Positions 1 through 9,790 of a DNA stretch of 64,000 nucleotides are shown here, in pieces. Within the stretch, counting starts at the first letter, position 1, and the number at the start of each line of letters is the position of its first letter. Source of the DNA: Blasia pusilla (Eukaryota; Marchantiophyta; Marchantiopsida; Blasiales). Location: the NCBI GenBank assembly GCA_050084515.1, contig CM114271.1, positions 5,332,001-5,396,000 on the forward strand. The letters are read 5' to 3'. The notes beneath the pieces are model-generated. The model made no database searches. It was not told where the DNA came from and saw nothing but the letters and a program-made list of their open reading frames with translations. The translations under genes and the position numbers were made by a program.

Positions 1-1058
1 GCAATGAAGTCCTTAATCTTTGAGAAACAACAGATGCTCAGAACAACCAGGTTTGCAGTAACTCCTTCAGGTTCTAGAAACAGAGTCCCATGAACCCCCA
101 GGAGCCATAGTTGACACGAAGAACTAATCTGAAATGAGAGGATACTTCACAAAGAGCTGAATGACAAACAACACCTCTCCTGATACCTCAGATAAAATCC
201 AAACCAACTCTCAAAGCGACTGACAACTTTGATCACAAATGGGTCAACAGCTTGATGTGTGAGAGATACCTCTTTTGGAGAATCTTCCCAATTTGAATAG
301 TTTTATCACTTACCTTGGCCCAGGCCCAAAACGCATAACAAAACTTCTGCTTCAACCTCTGACAGATCAAAAGCAGCCTCGTTAGTACAACACTAAGGAT
401 GGGAGAAGAGCTACAACAATGAAGCCCTGACAACAGCTCATTGCAGAAATTCCAACTTCATCCCATTTCATCTCTGAGGATCAGCTTTGCATAAAGGAAA
501 TCCTCAATCAGACAAACAGCAGCTTCATTCCAAACATAATTACAAAGGAGGTGATCAATGGAAGTCTCAGTTGCTCATTCATGTAAACAACTCACGATAC
601 TACAATACACTGTGCCAGCACAACTGCATGAATCACCAGAGCTTACTGGCATATTGACACTGAATGGATGCAAAATTCACAAAGACTACTTGCTGAAATG
701 GATAAGACTGTTGCAGTCCTTTACTAACCACTCATCATTGATTTCTTTACAGCAGGAATCCACTCTGCAGATTGATTGATTCCGTAATGTGCAGTTCACG
801 CATTTGTAGCTGTGAAAGTCTCTTGTAGTGTGGCCTCAAGTCTAGTGCTAAAGTATTCTACACTTGCTATATGTACTCCACCAATTTCTGAGACGGCATT
901 TGAGCACAAAACAAAATCCGTAGAGCGACACCAGCTCTCTAAAGACTATTTGATGTATAATCTAATTTGTGTCAACTCCATTCAACTGACTCAACCCTGT
1001 ATCCATGTCAAAACTGTGTGCCTAAACTCCATTGTTTGGAATGTTACTAACATTTAGC
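1..1058. other. 3' flank of NPR1-like gene, no gene recognised
   Basis: This stretch lies downstream of the NPR1-like stop codon on the minus strand. Only short open frames are present and none resembles a known family. The proximal part probably includes the NPR1 3' UTR, but I could not place a clear polyadenylation signal. Confidence 0.5.
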
Positions 1059-4000
1059 TCAGCCAGCCTTCATCTTTGGACTCCTCATCCTTGGACTCCC
1101 TCCTTGAGAAGAAGAGGAAGAGGAGGATAATGAAGGTGGAAGTTTTTTAGAACCTTTTTGTTGGTCCATATCAGCAACATCCTTGTTAAAAGCCTCAGCT
1201 AGAATTTCCTTCAATTCCTCTAAGCGCTGCTTCTTCAATGACTGCTCCTCTGGCTGTCCTCTATCATAACTGATAATATCACCCATGTCGTCATCCATAT
1301 ACTTATTCACTAGCATTGAACACCGAGGGAAAAACCGGTGTCCTAATTCCACTGCAACCATCCCAATCATCCACAATGTCAGGAATGTGATACACGAGTT
1401 TCCTAACTCGCAAACTACTTTCTCTGACTGAGGGGACCTTAAGCAGGGATCTCAAAGGGCCATGGGACTTAGTTTTGCAAGTTGTACATCAGTTGGACAA
1501 GAAAAAACCTCACCAGCAAGGGCCTAAAAGGACCTTTGTGCGAGAGAAACAATGGGAAGGAACACCTTGAACATAAAAAAAAGGTGGCTCTCCCCCACTG
1601 CATCAGGGTTGCATGAGGGAAGGAATAAACCTACGACCCAGAATGAAACACTTTGAATCCCTCCCTCTTGTTATAAAAATGACAAATCATTATTTGAAGA
1701 AGTCAAAACTTAGCATGTGACCGGTTTCAACTAGAATGACAAAAGAGATGAGAGCAACAGAACCTGCTCTTACAAGCGCACTAACTCTTTGAAGGAGTCC
1801 AGCATCCAAACCAGGCTCAGGGCTGTCAGAACTTGTATCATTGTTTGAAACAGCCCGCCTTGGTGGTAACTCTTTTCTAGCTGTTTCACACAAAAACAGA
1901 CAGCTTTAGATACTATAAAGATGAATTTCATGACCAGTAAGGCTAGAAAGAAACCACCAGACCTCTGCTGATAATAGCTGTGGAGACTTACGCAAATAAA
2001 GAGGCAAAGTGGATGTTGGAGGTTGGTCGCAAATGGCCAGTTTTTCGACTCCTGTGAACTCAGCTGTCGACTCCAGGTGTGAAAGACTTATAACAATTTG
2101 CGCTTCTCGAGGGAACATTACCTTGGCCAAGCTAACTGTCAAAGAAAAAAAACACTTCTGAGATCACCTTATGTATTGCTTAATGTCTACTGTGAAACTA
2201 TGTAAGATCAAACTAAAAACAATATACTATAAGTACCAAATAGTCGCTGAAGCTTAAACGTTTTTTAACATGTCAGAGACATGTTTTTTAACATGTCTAA
2301 TGAGATGGGGTGAGATTGATTGTGCTTTCAAACATACATAAAATGATTCCTCTCATAGACACCACAATCCCCTTCAACCTTTTAAAAAGAAGGGCATTCA
2401 TATTGAACTCTGACCTCGATTCTCCAAGTAGAGAAGTTTCTGCACTAGCTCCTTCTCAGAGGTGACTAACATATTTTTCACCTCCCGGAAGGACTTAGAG
2501 TAGGTAGTCTGAGCCTCAGCTTGCTCTAGCATTTCAAGGCATAGTTTAGCCTTCTGTGTCTCCTCATCAGCCACACCTCCATCTTTCTCTCCCCTTCTCT
2601 TAGTTAGTCTCTTTACAATATCTGCACCTGTTCTACCATCCGGTGTGGTTACCTTCGATCGTGCTCCTTTTGAAAGGAGCCCCGCAAGAATCTCTGGTTC
2701 TCTCCTCATGCAAGCAATGTGGAGCACTGTCAAACCTCTACAATCCAACTTAGTTGGGTCCAACAATCCCAACTCAAGTAGTTCCCTCACAGTCTTTTCA
2801 TCACAGTACGCTGCCGCATAATGCATGCCCTGTACATCATCAAAGCTTACGTTTGCCTCTTTCAGTAACAGCAGTACCAGTTCCACATCATCAGAGTCCA
2901 ACGCCCTCTGCACTCGCCCGGCCTGTTTTTCTCTGTTCTCTTCTTCTTCAGATGGCATTCTCAACCCAAGTCTGCTTCGGCAATCCTTGACTTCCTGTGC
3001 GAGCTCTTTATTTAAAAGCTTCTCTAGATTGAGAAAGCTCCAGGAATCTTTGGCCAAAGTCTCCAAACAGCAGCTTTGTAACCTTGTGGCTCCATGGGTC
3101 TTTCCAACCATAATCATCAACAAGACATAGTCTGCAGGGATTTTCTCCACCAAGTTCAGCAGGTGTTGCTGCAACCAAACATGACAAAGAGGAATCATAA
3201 ATTAGAGAGGAACTTTGTAACATCTCTCTACACTGATACCAGTGAGCCTCACAGGCAAAAGGTGCCCGTTGCAGTCAATGTAAACCTACCCATCTCACAT
3301 TCAAGCCCAACCTAAAGATTTGCAGCAAAGGTCTGACCACTGACATTTCTGAAACCAACCTAAGACTCCCATCCTCTGCTGAAACCAATGAAGCCGTGTT
3401 CTTCACACATTGTTCTTGGGAGGCCTGTATCGCCCACTCTGACCCGACGATTTCTTCCTGCTTAATACCCCTTGTAAATGCTAGACCAGATAAGGTGCTT
3501 TAATCCAAGAAGTTCGCTCAAATTCAGACCGGGGAGTGTCTGAAGCTCGAGATCCCCCATCTGGCTCCATGAATAAACGCTCCACAATTCTCAAACGTTC
3601 AAAGTACACGGTCCTAGAGATAGCTTTCAACACTGGGGTATTAATAGAAGAGCAGGTGAGAAGTTCTGTAGACACGTCTGGAGATTGGAACCAATAAAAG
3701 CAATCTTTGAGGCCCTCCCTGGTTGTTTCAGACGTAGGAGTCAAGAGGTAAGGGGTTGCTTGGACTTTGAGTAATCAATAAGCTTACTACCATTGAATGT
3801 GTTGCAGCAAACAGTCTTCGACAAGAAGTTGTTCACCATGGTAGGACTCCTGATCCGAGGCATTCAAAGGATCACTGTCAGGTTATGCGTTTCTCAAAGC
3901 ACAAATACATTGCTCCAAATCAGAATAAGATGTCACGACACAGAGCTCATCGAACTGACTATGCGATCATCACAGACACTACCAAGGCAGGGACAATACC

Positions 4001-4938
4001 CGAAAGATTACTATTACACTTCAGGCGAATTGCTAAGAGAAGTCGGTGCTATTTCAACCAGGGTGGTGGTCTCCCGGTGAAGACCTTCAAGATGACACAG
4101 GAAAGGATGTACTTTCGTCTGCAATCTAAAGCGTAAGAACAGTTGACTCAGAACTAGCTAAGTGATTTCCAAAATCTTCCAACTACAGTTCACAAACACG
4201 AAGACCCAGAATCCCTTGCACGAATCAAGGACAGAAGACTTCGCTGAAGTCTGAAAGAGACTGCAACAACAAATCATGGCCTCCACGCTCCGACAACGGC
4301 ACGTCACTGGCAATGGAGAGCCAGGAACCTCCGCAGCAGCACACATACGCACAGCCCAGCAGCTGTGTATGCAGCCATGCAGGTTCAAGATTGGGAAGAG
4401 CGAGAGTTGACACCAAAACAACGAAACGTGGTCAACAAAATTCCAGGAAGTCAGCGCAGTGATACGACGTGAATTTTACCTCTGCACAGGCCTTCAGTTC
4501 TGGAAGGTTAAACACCGAGGCCGTGCGTAGAAAATCCAAAACGTACTTCACTACGGGGAAACAGGCTTCATGTGGACATTGATCGTCCAGACAAGAAACA
4601 GCGCTTCCCAAAAGCCTGATTCTACCCCCGTAGATGTATTTGACCACAGCAGTGAAAGACTCGTCCCCCACACTTTCAAGATCAGCAATCTTCCCCAGAT
4701 CCAACTCCGTCTGAGACTCATCAATGCAAGCGTTTTCGAAATAAGTCCGGAAGAAGCTGCATCGCGCTGCCAGAATGCACCGGTGCAGAGGGTACGCTCT
4801 ACCTTGCACGGAAATGGTGAAATCGCTAAGAAAACCGTTCAACAACTCTTCCAAATCCTCCCCTAATTTCTTGGAGTGAGTTGTTGACGTAGGACTGAAC
4901 CCTGGGCTTTCCCTCAGGGTCTGCGTAGAACCCAACAT
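1059..4938 (-). CDS. NPR1: NPR1-like salicylic acid co-receptor (BTB/ankyrin), 5 coding exons
   Basis: Coding exons on the minus strand are 4938-4480, 3168-2415, 2135-1992, 1880-1764 and 1351-1059. All introns are GT-AG, the phases join cleanly (0,1,1,1), and the product is 588 aa; Arabidopsis NPR1 has 593. Visible parts are a BTB domain (about residues 28-115), the family C2HC zinc site CLDDQCPHEAC with C116, C121, H123 and C126, ankyrin repeats (about 240-345), the family core ending YLENR-VSLAKVMFPREAQ, the signature ELGHRFFPRCS (residues 493-503) and a basic Ser-rich tail. NPR proteins bind salicylate and act as TGA-factor coactivators in the nucleus. The ATG at 4938 is preceded immediately by an in-frame TGA, so it is the first possible start. 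Seed-plant NPR1 genes usually have three introns; here the segment between VSLAK and VELGH is split by a fourth. BOP-type paralogues are less likely because the C-terminal core matches NPR1/3/4. Confidence 0.93.
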
Positions 4939-5018
4939 CTCTCAGAAAGTCCTCTCCCGACTTTCCCTTCGCTTCCCTACAATTTACACCACCCTCTCTG
5001 CCTCCCACCATTTATCAT
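4826..5018 (-). promoter_or_regulatory. Two upstream ORFs in the NPR1-like leader
   Basis: Two ATGs lie 73 and 80 nt upstream of the NPR1-like start on the minus strand. The ATG at 5018 opens a 13-codon ORF ending at 4977 (MINGGRQRGWCKL). The ATG at 5011 opens a 61-codon ORF ending at 4826, which overlaps the main start out of frame. The main ATG has G at -3; the 5011 ATG has T at -3 but G at +4. If transcription starts above 5018, these would be expected to lower translation of the main ORF. The transcription start is not known from sequence. Confidence 0.5.
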
Positions 5019-5040
5019 CACCCGGACCATCTCTGTCTTT

Positions 5041-5054
5041 CTCTTGCTCTCGCT

Positions 5055-5086
<32 letters not shown>

Positions 5087-5310
5087 CTTTGGGGATGCGA
5101 ACAAAGGGGAGCAGACAAGACTGCAGAGACTTGGGAGAGAGTCTAAAAGAAGAGTTACAAACCCAAATGGGCTCAGAAGAAATGGCTAGTAAACTACGAC
5201 GAATGGCAGAGAGGACCGTGCTGGGCTCGTCGTCGAACAGTCATGGCCCATGAGTCCTCTTGTGTTCTCTTTCTCTCTCTCTCTCTCTCGCTCTCGCTCT
5301 CTCTCTCAAG
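5041..5310. repeat. CT/GA microsatellites in the divergent promoter region
   Basis: Two pyrimidine tracts on the plus strand (5041-5090 and 5267-5308) read as GA repeats on the NPR1-sense strand. They sit between the NPR1 start and the plus-strand ORF at 5532. Such tracts are common in plant leaders and core promoters (Y-patch or GAGA-type). A regulatory role is inference. Confidence 0.6.
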
Positions 5311-5531
5311 CTTTGGTGGGACCCAACTCTTGAAAGGCCCTGCTCGTTCGTTATTCCTCTTCTTCCTCTCCTCCATCATCATCATCATCTTCTTCTTCTT
5401 CTTCTTCAGCATCTTCAGCAGCAGCACCACTGTTGCACTATAGTTACTCCTCCCATGGATCCCATGTACCATTCCTTCTGTCACAGACAAAGAAATGAGT
5501 CGTTATCCATCTGCTGCACACCGTCGCAAGC

Positions 5532-5909
5532 ATGTCTGCCTCCTCACAACCATCACCACGACCACGACTTCTACTCCTACTACTACTTCTTGTGCTCTCC
5601 GCTAACTCAATTGACCCCCAATTCTCCCACTTTCTGCTGCTGTTCCTTTCCTTGGCCCTTTCCTTACATAGATATTCTCCCCTGCTCCTCCTCAACTTCC
5701 CTGTCTGGACACTACCGGACTGCATCGCCCTGGACTTCGCAGTTCCCATGGCTCCTCCCGCAACCTCACCCTCATCCCCAGCCCCCCCTGCACCAGCAGC
5801 AGCAGCAGCAGAGAAACTGGGCCCCACGCTTTCAACGCCACCACTTTTCGTGTTTCATATGATGATTCTCTCTCTCTCTCTTTGCAAGGCTACGAGAGGC
5901 ACTACTTAA
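5532..5909 (+). CDS. Hypothetical small secreted protein, weak ORF
   Basis: A 125-codon ATG ORF begins MSASSQPSPRPR followed by a long Leu run and ANS-ID. This looks like a signal peptide: a basic n-region, a hydrophobic core and a plausible cleavage site near residue 26. The rest is hydrophobic and then Pro/Ala-rich (APPAPAAAAAEK). The sequence is low in complexity and several frames are open here, so the ORF may be chance or the first exon of a longer gene reaching the tandem repeat at 6451-7158. I recognise no family. It is divergent from NPR1, with 593 bp between the two start codons. Confidence 0.22.
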   Translation: MSASSQPSPRPRLLLLLLLLVLSANSIDPQFSHFLLLFLSLALSLHRYSPLLLLNFPVWTLPDCIALDFAVPMAPPATSPSSPAPPAPAAAAAEKLGPTLSTPPLFVFHMMILSLSLCKATRGTT

Positions 5910-6327
5910 TGAGTACAGTCTCTCTCTCTCTTTTTACAAGCACAAACACACATACACATCTCGCCAAGATCGTTTTTGTAGTCGTTTGGCCGACTCTTGC
6001 ATCAGCTGCTTCTGAGCTGAGCCCAAGGTCAGAGGGTCTTTTGTTTTGATTTTGATTTGATTTTGATGGGTTCTGCTCCCCGTGCCATGAGCGTTTTGGG
6101 GTCCCATGGGAGGGGAGCGCTTCAAAAAGCAAGAAGTCAGGAAGGAGTGAGTCGTGGTGGTCAAGCACGTCGTGCGTGCTGCCCACTGGGCTCCAAGCTG
6201 GTGGGGTGCGAATTCGTGGAGTCGCCACATCCCACAGTGCTGAAGGAGGCCTGGAGCTGTTACTACTACTACTGCAGCTCTCGAGTCCATAGATTCTCGG
6301 GGGTACCCACCCAACTGACATTCCTTC

Positions 6328-7158
6328 GTGTGCCACATTCCTCCACTGGAGATTCCACCATCAACATTCAATGCAAGCCTCCAAACACTCCAACCATTCC
6401 CATCTCTGCACATCTTCCCTCTCCACATTTGCAATCTTTTTGCTCTCAATCTCTCCATACCTTCGGAGGTAGACAACAACACAAAACTGCCCAAAACAAT
6501 AACTTCTCAACAACTTCTCCTCCTTCTTTCCGATCTCATTGCCCTCAATCTCTCCATGACTTCGGAGGTAGACAACACAAAACTGCCCAAAACAATAACT
6601 CCTCAACAACTCCTCCTCCTCCTTTCCGATCTCAATGCCCTCAATCTCTCCATGACTTCGGAGGTAGACAACACAAAACTGCCCAAAACAATAACTCCTC
6701 AACAACTCCTCCTCCTTCTTTCCGATCTCAATGCCCTCAATCTCTCCATACCTTCGGAGGTAGACAACACAAAACTGCCCAAAACAATAACTCCTCAACA
6801 ACTCCTGATCCTTCTTCTTCTTTCCGATCTCAATCTCTCCATACCTTCGGAGGTAGACAACACAAAACTGCCCAAACCAACAACAACTCCTCCTCCTCCT
6901 CCAATGAGTGAGCTACGTCTGCCCAACCCCATGAGCAGAGAAATCCCATCATCCAAACTCCTCAACACAAAGCTGCCCCAAACAACAACTCCTCCTCCTC
7001 CTCCAATGAGTGAGCGACGTCTGCCCAACCCCATGAGCAGAAAAATTCCACCATCCAAACTCTTCAACACCACCGAAAATCATGCAAGTCGGTCAAACTT
7101 ATGGGACACACCAAATGCCTGCTCTACAATGCACTTCCCTTTGTGGGGATCGCCTTGA
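6328..7158 (+). CDS. Tandem-repeat ORF (31-35 aa units), hypothetical
   Basis: The frame is open from a GTG at 6328 to the stop at 7158 and its first ATG falls inside the repeats, so an upstream exon would be needed. Five units start at 6451, 6550, 6646, 6742 and 6835 (spacings 99, 96, 96 and 93 nt). Each encodes a variant of LNLSIPSEVDNTKLPKTITP followed by QQLLLLLSDLNA. Two longer units follow (105 and 102 nt) around TTTPPPPPMSERRLPNPMSR and IPPSKL. All spacings are multiples of three, which fits coding selection, although most length changes are CTC/CTT triplets. Another plus frame and a minus frame also stay open through the array, so the coding frame is unproven. No known domain is visible. 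Confidence 0.3.
   Translation: MCHIPPLEIPPSTFNASLQTLQPFPSLHIFPLHICNLFALNLSIPSEVDNNTKLPKTITSQQLLLLLSDLIALNLSMTSEVDNTKLPKTITPQQLLLLLSDLNALNLSMTSEVDNTKLPKTITPQQLLLLLSDLNALNLSIPSEVDNTKLPKTITPQQLLILLLLSDLNLSIPSEVDNTKLPKPTTTPPPPPMSELRLPNPMSREIPSSKLLNTKLPQTTTPPPPPMSERRLPNPMSRKIPPSKLFNTTENHASRSNLWDTPNACSTMHFPLWGSP
6451..7070 (+). repeat. Tandem repeat array, five ~96-nt and two ~104-nt units
   Basis: Units share CTCTCCAT, CTTCGGAGGTAGACAACACA and AAACTGCCCAAAACAATAAC, then a CTC-rich triplet stretch. The second repeat type shares CAATGAGTGAGC and GTCTGCCCAACCCCATGAGC. Identity between neighbouring units is high to the eye, which implies recent expansion. Confidence 0.85.
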
Positions 7159-7221
7159 AACCCAAGGAATCATAATGATATGAACCTCATTTTGTACCAA
7201 GTATAAGTGCATTATCTTCAT

Positions 7222-7260
7222 TAGGGGGGGGAGGAGTGTCACATGATGATGATGTGACGA
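7222..7260 (+). other. Possible polypurine tract and LTR start
   Basis: A run of eight G followed by AGGAG is directly followed by TGTCACATGATG. This is the arrangement of an LTR-retrotransposon polypurine tract next to the TG of a 3' LTR. I could not find the other LTR or the LTR end, so this is only a candidate remnant. Confidence 0.25.
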
Positions 7261-8620
7261 ATTGGAGAACAAGGTGAACTTCGTTAGCCTCTATGAATGA
7301 GGGGAACTTGAGTAAAATGCAAATAATCATATGACGAATAAGAGAAATATTTCAGCTCCATGAGCTTCTTGATGGTCTAAAGCAAATGATCATATGTGAA
7401 TGTAAGCCTCTTAAGCCTCACAAAATTCAAAGGTCTATGATCATAAGATGAATGGTAGAAGCATGCAAGATGCTTAAAAGTGAATGGTTTTCTTTGCTAG
7501 TAATTGAGGAAAAGGATTCCCATGTTAGGAAAACTCAAGGAAATATTCCCTGGAAAATTTTTCATTTTGGTATATGTAACAAAAATTCACACAAAATCTG
7601 ATTCTTACCATAATTTTTCTTCTAAAAAATTAGAGAAATTTTCAAATTTTCTTTGCTAAAATGTAAAAGGTTTTCTAAAAGAAGTGAAGCTTTTTCCAAA
7701 TAGTAAATGTGGAGAGTCATAATATCTCTTATGGGAAGAAAATAAGATGACTCACTAAGTTACATGTGGCTATGTATGAATGGAATGATTAATAGTTGCA
7801 TTTGTATAGTAATTGAAGAATGAGAAATTACTTAAGTAATGCCAACAAATATTCAAAGAAGTGAGGCCTCTTGATAGTATAATGAGGTATCTCATATATT
7901 CTTAGAAGTAAAAATATTTTTTTTCAAAAGGATATATATACACTCAAGCTAAAACTTGCCATGTATCAATGAGACATTAATGCATTACACAAGCATTCTT
8001 TCTAACATGATGACAGAGAAAAGCATATCAACTTCGCAAAACACATTATGGTCGAGAGCTAATAATTATTCATTGGCAGAAAGAAAATAAAATGTATTTC
8101 CTCAAATGATGCTCATTGGAACTATTGGCACTCACTAGACTCCCGAGGGATTATGTATCATGAAAATACCTCTTCATTGGAGATGGTTGGAGAAGTGTGT
8201 GCATGGCATATAAGAGTTTAGTACTAATATGATGAATGAGAGAAATCTATCATGGTCATTTATTCAAGCCTCTTTACTTTTAAAAGTGTACATGAAGAAT
8301 AGTAAAAAAATGTCATCTTCTAAAATCCTTGATCATTAGAAGCGAATTATCATAATATAATGAATAGGGGAAATACATCATATTATTAAAGATCTTCATG
8401 ATCAAAAGCAAATCATCATAACATGATGAATGAAATAGAAGCATATCACCATCTTAAGCGTCTTGATGGTCTAGAGTGAGTCATCACACGATGAATAAGA
8501 GAGACATATCAATTTCTTAAGCTTCTAATTCTTGGAAGAAAAATGATAAAATTATTATAAATGAGAGAAGCAAATAAGCTCCTTGAGTGTCTTCATGGTT
8601 GGAAGTAGACTATGATTGAA
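7240..8620 (+). repeat. Degenerate tandem/dispersed repeat, ~67-70 bp unit
   Basis: Diverged copies of a unit containing ATGATGAATGAGAGAAAT, ATATCA, and CTTAAGCCTCTTGATGGTCT recur through the region. The clearest run is 8347, 8414, 8484 and about 8549, spaced by roughly 65-70 bp. Copies are too diverged to delimit by eye. No gene is visible here. Confidence 0.4.
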
Positions 8621-8884
8621 TTTACCTATGTTTATGGTTGGATCTACACTTCCATTCTTGCAATCTTCAATGAGTTGGAAGTTCTTGTTAAAATTCCATG
8701 CTCTTCTCTATTTTTGTCTTCTTCACTTTGGATCAATATGCACAATGTATCAAATTCATCATCCAAAAAAAATTTCCATTTGTTATCTTCTTTACAAAAG
8801 TAACTCTATATAGTCTGACATTTGATTTATGTGCTCATGAATTCATTGGAAAAAGTTTAAATATATGCATTATCTTCTTTACAA

Positions 8885-9790
8885 ATGAAAGTAGATATTG
8901 GCTTGGATGATTTGTGGATATTTCCCATAACAAATAACAAGCAACACTTGACAAAACTCACGAAAAAATGTCATGAGTTTGCCGCCAAATGGAATTAATT
9001 TGTCCTAGATCAACAATGATCACTTCCATAATATCTTGTAAAGTATGATTTATTGCCTCAAATACGTGGCAATGAAGATTGGTGCTTCGTCCCATATAAT
9101 AAGAAAGAGATCTGAGCTGTAGGATAGCAAGGAGCCTAATACTTCTTGGTCTTGTCTATTTCCGAGAAGGATGTCCTCTCGTCGATTGTCCTCTGCTTGC
9201 CATCTTTGATTTTGTCACGGATGTAGTCTATACGTGAGCATGAGTTTGATCAATCCCTAACTTGCAAGGAGTGACGTTATGCCCATCGTATACATCCTTA
9301 GTTTTGCTTGGCAAGTAGGATTTACTCGATCCATGCAATTGTGGCTGATATCCATATGTCTGAAGATATAGATACGACTCAAGCACGTACCAGGCTCAGT
9401 TCAGCATCTCAATGTGAGGCCAAGCTAATTCACTTATTAAGCATGCTCCGGGATTACAAATGACAAATTAAAATAAATTAGAACTTGTAATTCCTAAAGA
9501 TAATACTTTAACGTATTAAGTAAATTGAATCTTAAGTATGTAAGGTTCTTACTTGCATGTAGAATTCTCATGAAGATTTATTGGAATCTTGAAGCATGAA
9601 TATGCATTATATTCTCCATCTAACAATAGAGCAGTTATTCTAGATAATGCCATAACCAAAGCTATTCCTCTTTTGCTCTCCACACACTTGCAAGAAGAAC
9701 ATTGTTTACAAATATCTTGCTTATTCCCCTTGGATTGTCTATGAAAAATATCTTTAGAGATGGTGGAGTATTCAAGCATATTTAATCAAG
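8885..9790 (-). pseudogene. Helitron PIF1-type helicase remnant (helicase half)
   Basis: Broken reading frames on the minus strand carry recognisable Helitron helicase blocks in the right order. GIALVMALSRITALLL and FKIPINLHENSTCK lie at 9549-9670 (usual form LAVASSGIAALLL and FKIPI), LIIWDEAPI (Walker B) near 9080-9110, and PFGGKLMTFFREFCQVLLVI near 8930-8995 (usual form FGGDFRQVLPV). Stops, frameshifts and about 400 bp of unrelated DNA (9130-9545) show it is dead. It is on the same strand as the Rep half at 19477-21535, so both probably come from one element split by the gypsy insertion. Confidence 0.75.

Noticed and set aside
5444-5827. Minus-strand Ala/Arg/Ser-rich ORF
   Set aside because: It starts with GTG, is low in complexity, and is complementary to the CT/CCT-rich plus strand; no domain is present.
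6361-6801. Minus-strand repeat ORF (LLRSYCFGQFCVVYLR units)
   Set aside because: It is open only because the repeat unit is a multiple of three without stops; it is the shadow of the plus-strand array.
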